Positions 1 through 13,214 are shown, numbered from the stretch's first letter. The stretch: DNA of 64,000 bases from Adineta ricciae (GCA_905250025.1 CAJNOJ010000349.1:1-64000), one strand, 5' to 3'. Translations and numbers: made by a program. Notes: generated by a model not told the origin, from the sequence alone.

Positions 1-3000
1 CGCGCATATGATTCTGCGAACTGAGGAGTAATGTGACTGTTAGGTCGAAAAGAGTTGCATCTGACGAAAGATCCCGACATGTTTTTAACATTGTCTGTAT
101 GTAAGCTTTTTCCGTTGGTTCATTCAGATAACCATAATCCCATATATATTCGAGCATCGTCTCTGGAATAGGTACTACTGTATAGAGAAGACATCGATCC
201 GTACCTGCACAAAGTAATTTCTGAGTTTCATAACGTGTTTTTCGTAGACCAATATGAGCATCATCATTGATCATAATTTTCTTTGTCTTCTTACGTCGTG
301 GATTACATGCGCCCAAGAAAACGATGTTTATTGGTAATGGTGTCCCCAGTAAAGTTCTCTCGCACATAATTTCTTTTAGGAGACCAATATTACTTGTTGT
401 GTTGAATTCATCGAAAAATATCCACATCTGTTTGTTTTGTTTTGCCAACTCTAATGCTTGCGTAACACAGTGTTGCATTACATGAATAATATCATTGGCT
501 TGAACACCAGCATGCATACGAAAAACTTGCAATTGGTCATCTAAAATTTTCTGACATAAGAATTGAATTAAGGCTGTCTTTCCACATCCTACAAAAAAGA
601 GAAGGTTTTTGATTTGGATTGCGTTCTATCTCGTACCTGTTTCACCCATAATCAAAACAGGGATACCACTTTGTACTCGTAGATAGATGAGAAGCATTTT
701 AATAAAATTATCTGGAGTAAGAACGTATTCGTTTTGCAATCGTTCGGCAATATCAAGTTGAAAGATCGAAATATCATCGTGATCGAATGTTTTCGGTCGA
801 ATGAGTATCTCTTTCGTAGAGCATTGCTGACAACGTTGCTCTGTGTATTCATACTGACAAAAGCATACAGGACAAATCGATTTGTTGAAATATTTCCGTG
901 AGAGAGAAGCTAATTTACTGAATAGTTGTGCGTGTGAAAGTTGATTATAATCAGGAAACATTTCATTTATCGTCATCTGTTTACCTTTCTTGAGTGATCT
1001 ATGATAAACTTCGAAATATTGTTTTAATGCTGCAGGCACATCGTCTGGTTTTTTGTAGACAAACAAGGCATCGTCAGTAGCAGTGAATACTAATGTAAAC
1101 GGTTGAATAGTATCCCATCGAACGATCGCGTCACTGAATGTCACGGGTTCATTTGTCGCGATGGCTTGTTGCTGTATACGTACGTTTTCGACCGACAATG
1201 AAGTAAATTGATTGGATGATTGAAGAAGTGTTAGAACGAGATCCATTCGAAGTTGTGCGTTTGGAACGTATTCACAGAGAAAATGACCACATCGTGAAAA
1301 ACCTGTGAACAGACGATAGAAAACACCGATAAAGATTTGTAATTGTGTCCACGTAATGAAATCTTGATTTTTTCCTGCTAAGAAAGGTTGTTGAATCAAG
1401 CGGGAGCATGTTGCCAGATCGAGTATTTTGAGTGAGGTAGGATTGATGTTTTGTTTAAGAATTGTTTTATCGGCAATAGCTTGTAAATAATTGGCTACGA
1501 CTTGAATTCGATTGTCGTTGACATTGAGATTGTTCCAATCGATTTGATTGATTGGTATTGATGTTTCAACATGATCGAATAGAGTGATTTCTGTTAGAGT
1601 AGATTGTGGTGATGCATCAAGTTCAATATAGATGGGTGTTTCAGCCGGTATAGCAACTGTTGCTTGTCCAAATTGAAAACTTCCGAATAGGAGAAGACAG
1701 TAGAAGATTTCATTTAATTGTTGACGATTTTCAATTGTGCCAATGTCAAAATGAATTGCTCCACGTTGACATTCAGGATACTTCGAGCGCAGACGTTCAG
1801 CTAATGTATCCACATCAAAATCACCGTAGATTGGAAACTTCACATATTTTTTACCCGATGATCGAATAGTCTGACGAATTAAGCTGGACTTTCCCAGACC
1901 GGTAATTTTCGATGTCACTAATGTACACGGACGCATCGATCGTTTCAAAATTTGTTTGAATTTATTGGCATTAAGTAATTCATGATCACGATAAATGTGA
2001 AGAACTTGCATGGATTGAAGTCCGTTAATGAGTTGTTGTTCAAATGAAGGAGTCGTTGTGATAATTCCGATGCGAAAATATTGACGCGGTTTAGATTCCA
2101 TTAATGTGCGTAAGAGATCTGTAAATCGATGTTGAATCGATTGTGAAAGACGTTCAGGTCGAATGATTTGGTGCAGTGTTTGCGAATAAAAACAACGATA
2201 AATGAACGCACGTACTTGAACCCAGTTTGTTCGCCAAGTACAATAAAAGATTCGCTGAACTTCAGATGGTGTCGTCATCAAATCAAATAAAGAAAGAATA
2301 GCACGGAGAACACCTTCGTTTGTTGTTTCGATGAGGAAACATTTTTTATTCTTTGGAGACTCTTCCACAGCGTCAACCCTTTGTTTTTTCGAAAGCCATC
2401 GACCAAGATTCGCCAGTCGATCTTCAGGACTTTGTTGTTGCTGTGCGCACTGTGGTTGAATGATTGAAGTCGAGTCAATTCCGATGAATTGAAGAAAATG
2501 ATAGCCTGGATGCGAGAGTGACGGTCTATTGTAGATGTACTCCTCGATTTGCCAGAACTGGTCGCTCGAGAAATACGTCAATCCAATAAATTTCTCGTAC
2601 ATACGGCATAGGTGTATTTCCCAATTCTTCAAGAGATTTTCCAAGATTTGGCAATTTTCTCGTAGATCATCGTACTTCTCATTTGTACAGGAAAATGTTT
2701 TCTTCGGCTTGAGAAATTCTGATACGGAGGGGTGACCAGCTGTGTATAAATTTCTCAGAATCTCCAGGATCAATTCGACAATGCTTACAAATTGAATAAA
2801 TTCACGAAGTTTGTGTTTTTCACGTTCATGGTCAACTTCCGATAAATTTTGTTTCTTAACATTACTCGAATATTCTAATAGACGTGCACGATCACGAAGT
2901 TCACTAAGATCAGCAAATGTAATGTTCTGTTGTTTCTTTTCGTCGTTCGTCGTTGTTGTTTGTTGCACTGGTAGTTCAACGTTGATATCGAAGGTTAGTT

Positions 3001-6000
3001 GCTGATCATTAATATGTACAAAATAGATTGTAGATTTTTGCAGAATATCAGCAATACGACGTCGTTTTGATTGTTCTTTATCAGTTAATTCCAGATGAAT
3101 ACGTTTAATACTTGACAAGGCAAGTGATGCTGACTCGAGACATTTCAGTAAATCTGTAAATTGAGCATCTTTCCAGACTTCAATAAAACAGTCGACGATA
3201 CGCTCAAGCTGAAATGAAGTTTTATCCAAGATGCTCATCGCCTTATAAGCACGATCGATGAAATTCTTTACGACAGCAAAATCGAATACTGATTTTGGGT
3301 TGAGCAATGTTTCATCCCAATCATTTACAGCTTCTTGCAAATTGTAAACATCTTCCAATGTCAACAAGTGAAGAAAATCGAGAAGATCACTCGACGAACT
3401 GTAGTAAGAGATCAATGTGAGAACTTTCTCTTGATAACGTTTTTCAATTTCATTTTGATACTTTGTATAAACTATCACACATTCTTCACCCAATGTATCG
3501 TGATCAACAACTTGAACACGATCGAGAAAAGTTGAATCAATCGTTGCTGAAACTTTTGCAACTAAATGCACACAACCCTTGCAGACATGTTGAATTTTAG
3601 TACGATCTTTCCAGAATGAAACTATAGAAAGTAGTGATGGTAGAGCTTCGGGAATAAGCAGCGGCATCAACAGTGTAAGATCGTGTTCTGCTTGTCGAAT
3701 ATCGGCAAATAGATTAATAACGTGAAAAATCGGTAAACTGTGTACCGATTCACATATATGCTGCAATTTCGTGCGAAATCGTTTGAGAACATCAACTGCT
3801 CGATCAAGAATATCTAAACATGTGTTCATCATTTGTTGCTTGGTTGTGTCGACAAACGCAACTTCAATTTGTTCAGGAGACGCTTCTATAATAATGCTTA
3901 AGTTTTGGAAAACATGTCAATAAATTTCACTAACCTGGTGATGATGGTTCATTCTCATTCCACATTTCATTATTCATTGTTCTGAAAGATGGAGCAATAT
4001 GTTTACCATTGATAGCTGTATGTTGCTGGAGAAATGCTCGCCAAGCATTCGCATCAACATATGGATTGAGTTTCTCTGCGAATGGGACGAGTTTTTGAAG
4101 AGCTGGTGGTACATTGATCGATTGAATGACTTCGATTTCGAAACGCTGATGCCATTGTTGCACGAGTTCGTGATACTTTTTCTGGTCGTTTGCCTCTGTA
4201 CAATAAGTATTAAGACAAGTCACTATCTGATTACTGATTCGTAATTTAGTCTGCATATCTCGATGTGTCTCATTGAACAGTGCATCAATCTGATAGGTTT
4301 TCTTCGCCTTTTGTGTTACTAATGACCATACTTGTCGAACAATAACTAATTGGTCTCTTGTAAGATTCGTCCAAATTCGAACGTGAGCAGCAAGCACACC
4401 TTCTTCCCATTGATTCAACTGTTTTGTTAACTGATGGATTGTTTGTTCATAGATCGGAAGTTGTTGAAGAGAATTTTTGAAAAGAACAGTGTATGTGAAT
4501 GTATCACGCGATGGATGATAAAATGCATCGTTCATAACTTGATTCGCATCGATTTCTACCAAAGAAATGGCGAGTTCGATCAAATCTTTCACCAATCGAT
4601 TTTGTTCTTGTTGGTCAGAACTGATTCTTAGCAGCTGCACCAATGGATTTTCACGATTTTGTATTTGATTTAATGAATATTGGGCGATAGATAATACATA
4701 TTTCTTAAATTTCTCCTTGAAAGCATCAATGAACATTTGATTTTGGACTAATCGTAAATCATCTCTTAGTCGTTCATAAATATTTCCTACAATGAAAAAT
4801 CACACTAAAGATATGTCGTCATTTGACACTCTCACTAAAGCTTTTACCACATCGAAAGCATTCTCCGGCCATGTGCGTGGCCAAAAAATTCGAACGCTGC
4901 ACATTTTCAGGCGAAACTTGTNGGTAAACTGTGTACTGATTCACATATATGCTGCAATTTCATGCGAAATCGCTTGAGAACATCAACTGCTCGATCAAGA
5001 ATATCTAAACATGTGTTCGTCATTCGTTCCTTGGTTGTGTCGATAAACGCAACTTCAATTTGTTCAGGAGATGCTTCTATAATAATGCTTAAGTTTTTGC
5101 AAAACATGTCAATAAATTTCACTAACCTGGTGATGATGGTTCATCCTCATTCCACATTTCATTATTCATTGTTCTGCAAGATGGAGCAATATGTTTACCA
5201 TTGATAGCCGTATGTTGCTGGAGAAATTCTCGCCAAGCATGCGCACCAACATATGGATTGAGCTTCTCTGCGAATGGGACGAGATTTTGGAGAGCCGGTG
5301 GTACATTGATCGATTGAATAACTTCGATTTCGAAACGCTGATGCCATTGTTGCACGAGTTCGTGATACTTTTCCCGGTCGTTTGCCTCTGTACAATAAGC
5401 ATTAAGGCAAGTCACTATCTGATTACTGATTTGTAATTTAGTTTGCATATCTCGATGTGTCTCATTGAACAGTGCATCAATCTGATAGGTTTTCTCCGCC
5501 TTTTGTGTTACTAATGACCATACTTGTTGAACAATAACTAATTGGTCTCTTGTAAGATTCGTCCAAGTTCGAACGTGAGAAGCAAACACACCTGTTTCCC
5601 ATCGATTCAACTGTTTTGTTAACTGATGGATTGTTTGTTCATAGATCGGAAGTTGCTGAAGAGAATTTTTGAAAAGAACGGTGTACGTGAATGTATCACG
5701 CGATGGATGATAAAATGCATCGTTCATAACTTGATTCTCATCGATTTCTACCAAGGAAATGGCGAGTTCGATCAAATCTTTCACCAATCGATTTTGTTCT
5801 TGTTGGCCAGAACTGATTCTTAGCAGCTGCGCCAATGGATTTTCACCATTTTGTATTTGGTTTAATGGATATTGGGCGATAGATAATACATTTTTCTTAA
5901 ATTTCTCCTTGAAAGCATCAATGAACATTTGATTTTGGACTAATCGTAAATCATCTCTTAGTCGTTCATAAATATTTCCTACAATGAAAAATCACACTAA

Positions 6001-8297
6001 AGATATGTCGTCATTTGACACTCTCACTAAAGCTTTTACCGTATCGAAAACATTCTCCTACCATGTGCGTGGCCAAAAAATTCGAACGCTGCACATTTTC
6101 TGGTGAGACTTGTGCCCATAGTTTCATCAATATATCAATTTGTTTAATAACTTCTGCAAATCTTTCTGGCTGGTGAGCAAAACAATCCGTCCATTGTTGA
6201 ACTATTTCTTCGTAACGCAACCAATTTGGATTTGACTCACATAAAAAGAATTTGAACCAGTTTATGAAATAATCGATTGTTCGATCTTTACGACAGGCCA
6301 GTGTACGTAACAAATATTGTGACCGATTGATGTCGTGCAACACATATTCATTGTAATACCGTAGGATGATATCACGAATGAGAGGAAATTCATCAACTGT
6401 TATATGATGATTTCTTTCATTTAAGTATGTTCCGAATGTGCTACGTAAAGAAAAATTTGTTTCAAAAATAAATTTAATCTTTTGAATAGCTTTTTCATTC
6501 AAATCATCAGCAACTTTGTCGGATTCAGTATTGAAAAACTTCAAAACAAATAAAATATCCTCCAGATTAACTAAAACGACAGAAACATTAGAGATATAAT
6601 TGGATCTTTTTTCTTACTTGGAAAACGCTTTTCTTGCAGAAGTCGATCGAGTTGAATTTGAATCTTCGTCTCTAATTGGACAACATTGTCTTGATGAACT
6701 GATAGAAATTGAGTTAAATTGCTAACGTACGCGTTCAACGAGCTACACAATTCAAGATGTTCCAATGTAAGATTCTTGTGACCAATCAACGTATATAAAA
6801 TCACTTCTTGATCTTTGGAAAGATTACACTTTAACTGGGTAAGTAAATTAATTAATTTCTCGATTAATTCATGTCGTCGTGTTCCTTCAGGAAGTTTAGT
6901 TAATATATCAAAAACAATGTTCGACTCTTCCTTAGAATTGTGATTGTGTAATTTTATACACAAAAGATTTATCAAGCCTTCACGAAATGATGCCCATTCA
7001 GAATCGATGATTGCTATCCAAATAGCTTGCAAACCTTCTGCTATATGTCTGAGAAGAATTGAAATGAATAGTTGAGCTGCTTCACTTTGAACGATCATGT
7101 TCGCTCGATTGATGAGCAGAGGAGACATCATACGAACAAGAATTTTTAGTGCTTCTAGATTGTTCGGCATGATACGTTCGATGGCTGCAAAGTGATTACG
7201 ACACAGCTTGAAGAATTCATTCAAATTTTCAAGTGAAAGTGTTCGGCTTTGGTTGATAATACCATTTGCGAATTGTTCATGAAAAGATTCGAATGCTTCG
7301 TAAGATTTCTCGTTGATAAGAAAGTAAGTGAAAATACATAGATGATTCCAGAACGGCACGTCTTTTCCTGAAATATTTCTTACCATAAGCACAACGAATA
7401 AAAAGGTATCAGTGAAAATCTTACGTACCAGGGGCTGGTAACACATATACACCCTTTTCGAAATGAACGTCGAATAGAAAATGACGTGATATCGATGGAT
7501 TTAACACAAGTTGTCGCGTGAAGTTTTCCTCATAATGTATTGTGGGAGGTATGGCTCGTGACTGAGATATACGAAGTCGATAGGTACGAATTGGACGGTT
7601 ACCAAGGAGAATACCTCCACTATCGTTCAAATATACACCAATATTTGAGTGATACACATATACATTCTGTTCACCTCTAACTGCTCTTACCTAAATTGAA
7701 AAAAAGAATTCATTTGCCTTATGGTACATAATAATTGCCTCTTCTGATAAACACTTCTCGATTTTTCTTTCATACCTTATCGTTATGGCAGCATGATTCT
7801 TCGATGCAACGATTAAATCAACTATATAGTTATATATATGTAAAACAGTACTATGAAATCGACTGAAATTTGATATTATATTAGAATTTACTTCGTAGTA
7901 TAAGATGATCGAGACAATAAGAGAAAAACTCAAACTGTGATATCATACAAGCTAGAAAAATCTCAAATAGAAATTGAATATACCGCGATAATGGATCATT
8001 TCATGTGCACCATATGTAGAATGAGAAAAGGAAATTTAATCGAGAAAGACAATGTTGTGTTTTTCTCTGTTTAAAACGACTTACCGCACGGGGTAAAGCA
8101 ATGATAGAAGTCAGGTCGTATTTAAGGCCATTGTCAAAGAGCACTTGTATTTTCCAATCGTCCATTGAATCCACTTGACGTAAGACAAAAAATGAAATAG
8201 TAGATGGAACATATGTCGGGTTCACAGTCGAAGTAACGGGTATTTTTCGGGGTAAAACATCAACGGATTCATCATTTTTAACTATTGGTGTTTGCAT
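1..8297 (-). CDS. RNF213-like (mysterin) giant AAA+ E3 ubiquitin ligase, 5' part, runs off left edge
   Basis: The exons join in frame on the minus strand: 8085-8297, 7429-7690, 6618-7367, 6028-6570, 5127-5978, 637-3885, then 1-588 and onward outside the window. The introns are 394, 61, 47, 49, about 49 and 48 nt, all GT-AG with matching phases. The protein starts MQTPIVKND with an in-frame stop just upstream. A long helical region of the mysterin type follows, then a first nucleotide-binding loop (GLGKSS, near 1890) and a Cys-rich CPVC...CQQC patch (near 820). A canonical Walker A, GETGCGKT, is split by the 48-nt intron 589-636; Walker B is IFFDE near 430. The run YVLTPDN then IPVLIMGETG before the P-loop is typical of RNF213. 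The RING and C-terminal parts lie outside the window. In vertebrates the family links ATPase cycling to ubiquitin transfer in lipid-droplet and antimicrobial biology; the role here is inferred. An overlap of contig ends (3732-4921 versus 4923-6113) interrupts the model. Confidence 0.85.
3732..4921 (-). other. Contig-end overlap: haplotype copy of 4923-6113
   Basis: The last 1,190 bases before the N at 4922 match the first 1,191 bases after it at roughly 95% identity, with the same exon-intron junctions. Here the exon is 3935-4786, with 49-nt introns at 3886-3934 and 4787-4835; in the partner it is 5127-5978. Both ends of the match sit exactly at the N, which is a dovetail overlap of two contigs. 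It should be counted once when building the RNF213-like gene. Confidence 0.85.
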
Positions 8298-8939
8298 TAT
8301 CTTTTAAAACAGAAATCTACAAGAGAAAATATTCGATGATAATTTGATCGACAGCTATGTGTGCTTCTTTTTTCCTACCTATTTACAAATAAAAGAATAA
8401 AAGCCATGATGTATGGTGTAAATCATTTTTTCTCAACACAAAAAATACTAATGTTTTTCTTCCTGCCGTCTGTGTACAGTGGGAAAAAAACCCACAGCGA
8501 CATTTTCGCATTTTTGCGACGTAATAGAAAGAATTTCTAAAACGAACGAAGATGGCGTCGGTGTATGTTTGCATATTCATTCATTTTCGAATAACTAAAT
8601 ACATGGAATCTTACATTGATATACAAAAATATAAAATAGAACAATGGCAAAGATGTGAGTGTTAATATAAAATTAGTCTCTGTAACCTATTCAGTTGTTG
8701 AATCAAAGAAATTGTCAAAACCAAGGGGGAAAAAGCGGATCCTGGATCCTCAGATCCTTGTGGATCCCAGAGATCCGACGAGATCCTGGTGGATCCTAGG
8801 GATCCTATGAGATCCTGGAGGATCCTGAACCAGATTCGTTAAATCGCAATAAAACATAAAATTCATGAACTTCAACAAAAATTTAGTAGAGTTTAAGAAA
8901 ACTTATTATAAGTCATCAACAGTCGTAGTGATTTTTCGA
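8298..8939. other. Upstream region of the RNF213-like gene with a GATCC-rich minisatellite
   Basis: No gene was found. Up to 8722 this DNA matches 10279-10728, the upstream region of the partner copy. The last 217 bases before the N do not match. They contain ten GATCC words in about 90 bp (8737-8826), a short degenerate minisatellite. Confidence 0.6.
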
Positions 8940-8940
8940 N

Positions 8941-10278
8941 AAAGATTTATCAAGCCTTCACGAAATGATGTCCATACAGAATCGACGATTGCTATCCAAA
9001 TAGCTTGCAAATCTTCTGCTATATGTCTGAGAAGAATTGAAATGAATAATTGAGCTGCTTCACTTTGAACGAGCATGTTCTCTCGATTGATGAGCAGAGG
9101 AGACATCATACGAACAAGAATTTTTAGTGCTTCTAGATCGTTCAATATGATACGTTCGATGGCTGCAAAGTGATTACGACACAGCTTGAAGAATTCATTC
9201 AAATTTTCAGGTGAAAGTGTTCGGCTTTGGTTGATAATAGCAATTGCAAATTGTTCATGAAAAGATTCGAATGCTTCGTAAGATTTCTTGTTGATAAGAA
9301 AGTAAGTGAAAATACATAGATGATTCCAGAACGGCACGTCTTTTCCTGAAATATTTCTTACCATAAGCACAACGAATAAAAAGATATCAGTGAAAATCTT
9401 ACGTACCAGGGGCTTGTAACATATATACGCCCTTTTCGAAATGAACGTTGAATAGAAACTGACGTGATATCGATGGGTTTAACACAAGTTCTCGCGCGAA
9501 GTTTTCCTCATAATGTATTGTTGGAGTCATGGCTCGTGACTGAGATATACGAAGTCGATAGGTACGAATAAGACGGTTGCCAAGGAGAATACCTCCACTA
9601 TCGTTCAAATATACATCAATATTTGAGTGATACACACATACATTCTGTTCACCTTTGGATCCTATTGTCTAAATTGAAAAAAGAATTCATTTGTCTTATA
9701 GTAATGCATAATAATTTCCCCTTCTGATAAACACTTCTCGATTTTTCTTTCATACTTTATCGTTATGACAGTATGATTTTTCGATGCAACGATTAAATCA
9801 ACTATATAGTTATATATATGTAAAACAGTACTATGAAATCGACTGAAATTTGACATTATATTAGAGTTTACATCGTAGTATGAGATGATCGAGACAATAA
9901 GAGAAAAACTCAAACGGGAATATCATACAAGCTAGAAAAATCTCAAATAGAAATTGAATATACCGATAATGGATCATTTCATGTGCACCATATGGAGAAT
10001 GAGAAAAAGAAATTTAATCGAGAAAGACAATTTTGTTTTTTTCTCTGTTTAAAACAACTTACCGCACGAGGTAAAGCAATGGTAGAAGTCAGGTCGTATT
10101 TAAAGTCATTGTCAAAGAGCACTTGTATTTTCCAATCGTCCATTGAATCCACTTGACGTAAGACGAAAAATGAAATAGTAGATGGAACATATGTCGAGTT
10201 CACAGTCGAAGTAACGGGTATTTTTCGGGGTGAAACATCAACGGATCCATCATTTTTAACTATTGGTGTTTGCATCAT
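8941..10278 (-). CDS. Second copy of the RNF213-like 5' end (partial, probably the other haplotype)
   Basis: This contains the first three exons again: 10063-10278, 9407-9669 and 8941-9345, the last cut by the N at 8940. Splice sites and phases equal those of exons 8085-8297, 7429-7690 and 6618-7367. The copies differ by scattered substitutions and a few indels, including about 28 bp upstream near 10521-10549. The start codon is ATG ATG at 10273-10278. The third exon stops at the contig start, so nothing downstream of the region WNHLCIFTYF can be followed. Because the match begins exactly at the N, an allelic contig overlap is more likely than a true second gene, although a diverged tandem paralogue cannot be excluded. 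Confidence 0.7.
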
Positions 10279-11122
10279 CTTTTAAAAAAGAAATCTACAA
10301 GAGAAAATATTCGATGGTAATTTGATCGACAACTATGTGTGCTTCTTTTTTCCTACCTATTTACGAATAAAAGAATAAAAACGATAATGTATGGTGTAAA
10401 TCATTTTTTCTCAACACAAAAAATACTAATGTTTTTCTTCCTACCATCTGTGTGTAGTGGGGAAAAAACCCACAGCAACATTTTCGCATTTTTGTGACGT
10501 AATAGAAAGAATTTCTAAAACTGATGATTCGTGCAATTCAAATTAAAGGACGAAGATGGCGTCGGTGTATGTTTGTATATTCATTCATTTTCGAATAACT
10601 AAATACATGAAATCTTACATTGATATACAAAAAAATATAAAATAGAACAATGGCAAAGATGTGAGTGTTAATATAAAATTAGTCTCTGTAACCTATTCAG
10701 TTGTTGAATCAAAGAAATTGTCAAAACATACACGACGTATATACAGTTGCGTTCATTATCCACACTTCGAAATGTGATGCTATATGAATTTTTTTGAAAA
10801 ATAAAATAATCAATAGTTCACAATTATTTCTTTGAAATTAATTTCTATCATAAATAAATTTTCCAAAAATGAATTATCAATTTCAAAAATATTCGAAATA
10901 TAAATATTTGTTGGCTTTATTTTCTTTTAAAAATGATGTTATATTGAAGAAGGTTAAACCATCATTAATACAATGATTCCATTTCATAATAATAATCAAT
11001 CATTGTAATATTTTTCTTCCTTCACTCTCATACAAATTCGAGTCAAAAAGTCAATTATCAAACAAAGAACTTTTCAATTTATTTCACAAAAGAAAAAAAC
11101 AAAATTTTTCAGAACATAACAT
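10279..11122. other. AT-rich intergenic region
   Basis: The first 450 bases are the haplotype partner of 8298-8722. Beyond about 10728 the sequence is AT-rich and I recognise no gene or repeat. Confidence 0.5.
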
Positions 11123-11368
11123 TTAATTTCGACATCCCAATGGATGACCCTCTGGAAAAACACTTGCACAAGCAACACGTATTGATCCTTGAAAACTTGC
11201 TTCATCAAGGCAACACATATCCTTACTTAATGAACAACATTTGACTTCTTTACAATTAATTACACCTTCACCATTTGGACACAAAAGAGACATCATTCCA
11301 CCTGGTAAACAATTGACCAGAAATACATGTACCACAATAATCATAAGAAATACGATGAAATTTTTCAT
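11123..11368 (-). CDS. Small secreted cysteine-rich protein (81 aa)
   Basis: I chose the internal Met at 11368 as start because it begins a clear signal peptide (MKNFIVFLMIIVVHVFLVN). An upstream in-frame Met at 11419 would put an unlikely basic stretch ahead of it. The mature part is about 60 residues with eight cysteines arranged C, C, CC, CC, C, C, compatible with four disulfides. There are no other hydrophobic segments, so the product is probably secreted. I do not recognise the family; the paired CC...CC spacing recalls small disulfide-rich peptides, but no function can be assigned. It is a single exon. The contig runs into a gap 77 bp upstream of the Met at 11419, so the promoter is only partly visible. 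Confidence 0.6.
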   Translation of the reverse strand: MKNFIVFLMIIVVHVFLVNCLPGGMMSLLCPNGEGVINCKEVKCCSLSKDMCCLDEASFQGSIRVACASVFPEGHPLGCRN

Positions 11369-11495
11369 TGTTTTATTATAATTATAGACACAATACCTTT
11401 TCAATAAAAAGACGTTCACTTACTCTTGTATTGATTTCCTCAGCTAGAAGAGTTCATTTATATACGTTTGAATTTTAGACTTAACCTAATCTACC

Positions 11496-11553
11496 NNNNN
11501 NNNNNNNNNNNNNNNNNNNNNNNNNNNNNNNNNNNNNNNNNNNNNNNNNNNNN
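11496..11553. other. Assembly gap (58 N)
   Basis: A run of 58 unknown bases. The 18 bases just before it (11478-11495) recur inverted at 12735-12752 with one mismatch. Confidence 0.99.
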
Positions 11554-12103
11554 CATATTTTATTCATGGACCTCCGCCGTTCCTTTTCGTGGACATTGTC
11601 CATCCCACTATAGATTATCCAAATAGTGAGGGAATAGTGCAGGTAGATCTTAATTTCCATGATATTCAACGTAGTATTACAGTTGGTTCAACAATGTAAG
11701 TAATTAGAAATACCATCACATAGGTCCTATGAAAAAAAGATTTGATGTGAGCTACTTTAACAATAGCGTGGAACAATGCTTGAACGTTATTAGTATCCGC
11801 TTGAAATAGTTTTTATGAAATTGATCTAAATCATGCCACTGTAGATCTATACAAAATTATAGTCAAGAAGAGAGTTTTTTATGTATTTAACATCTGGTTT
11901 GCTAAATTGTGAACGACTTCGAGACATCAAGTGATAATATTTCTGTTCAAAAACCAAACATGGGTAATCTGTCAATATTTTACGAAAAATATACATCGTT
12001 TGTTGATATTTAATAATTACTTTACTTTTATTTCATGGAACGGATTATCAAACAACATTCAATAAAACTCGTCGCGTCTATTTCAAATAAATTGCAACGA
12101 TTG
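11554..12103. other. Intergenic, no gene recognised
   Basis: AT-rich DNA between the gap and a tandem repeat. No open frame with family features was found on either strand. Confidence 0.4.
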
Positions 12104-12424
12104 AAAAACCGGTATTTTGGGTTTTGCTAGGTTTTGGCTGGATCTATGAGGATTCCAAGGCATCCCATGGATAGAGCTCGTCGAGCTGCATCTGGAACGC
12201 TAGTTGGAACGGTTGGAACGCACTGCTGTGCGAATCGCTGGTGGAATGATTGAGAAAATCCATGCAATTCTTACTGGAAAACCGGTATTTTGGGTTTTGC
12301 TAGGTTTTAGCTGGAGCTATGAGGATTCCAAGATATCCCATAGATAGAGCTCGCCGAGCTGCATCTGGAACGCTAGTTGGAACGGTTGGAACGGACTCCT
12401 GGGCGAATCGCTGATGGAAGGACT
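12104..12424. repeat. Two-copy tandem repeat, period about 173 bp
   Basis: The segment beginning AAAACCGGTATTTTGGG near 12106 recurs near 12279. Both copies run through GAGCTGCATCTGGAACGC and a GTTGGAACG motif. Copies differ at roughly one base in fifteen. It abuts the left end of the Tigger-like transposon but is not repeated at the right end. Confidence 0.75.
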
Positions 12425-12451
12425 CGAATCCGCTGCCAACTTCACTTACGT

Positions 12452-12664
12452 GTTTCTCATCTAATTTCACACAGTCTGATTCGTCTGTTTGAGCTCTATC
12501 GGTCTATCTGTATTTCTTCTCGATTATTTGGAATCTTTCTCATCGCTTTTGCGGTTTAATCACAATTTTTGCGTGATGTTATTAAGTTGCATTACTCAAT
12601 TCCATCATACCAGCAATGACGTGTTCTTTATTCTATCACTCATACAAAAATACGTGGAAACTGG
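12452..12664 (+). repeat. Left terminal inverted repeat of the Tigger-like element
   Basis: Reverse complement of 15705-15917, with about two differences in 213 bp (CGGTCT versus CGATCT, and TTTCTC versus TTTATC). Confidence 0.85.
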
Positions 12665-13214
12665 TTCTGATCAAAAACCAAACAAGCGGTCACCCACAAA
12701 AGTCTAAAGTAAGACGAAATAATAGTTTCTCAACGATAGATTAGGTTAAGTCTTATGTGATCATGTAATAGTGTCATATCTTATTCCACCGGTTTTATAG
12801 AATACTCTCGTCGATAGAAGCGATAGTTTTCACTTTCATAAGCGTGAGAGCGCGCATGAGAGTTTATTTTCGAATAAATAGCAATAAATTGTCATTTGAC
12901 TCAACTGATAACAAAGAAAAATAGAAAAGCAAGATTGTACAAGTAAAAGAAAATGAAAAAATTAAATAGTAGATCTTAGATCTTAGATCTTAGATCTAAT
13001 CAGAATCGCTATCATTGAGGATTGAGTTGGTCATATTGATCACCGATTCAAGAGAACAATAAGCAATTTGAGTTGCGGAATCACTATTAAGAACAGTTGG
13101 TTGGGTGTTTATCTTGTTTTTCGGTGGTCGACCTCTTCTCTTAGTGGTAACAGTTGCGGAACCGGAATGCGCATTGATGGGCAAATCAGCCGATCGAATC
13201 TTCAGTTGTTTATT

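Noticed and set aside
626..3832. A separate 1,068-aa gene starting at Met 3832
   Set aside because: The frame continues upstream through a clean 49-nt intron (3886-3934) and downstream through the 48-nt intron in the Walker A loop, so it is an exon.
7691..7933. Conserved-looking 80-codon frame, also at 9662-9913
   Set aside because: It lies inside the 394-nt intron of the RNF213-like gene. The two copies differ by frame-shifting indels, while the flanking splice sites and phases are kept.
8941..10278. A true tandem duplicate of the RNF213-like gene
   Set aside because: The copy starts exactly at a single-N join and keeps all splice sites and flanking non-coding DNA, which fits an allelic contig overlap better.
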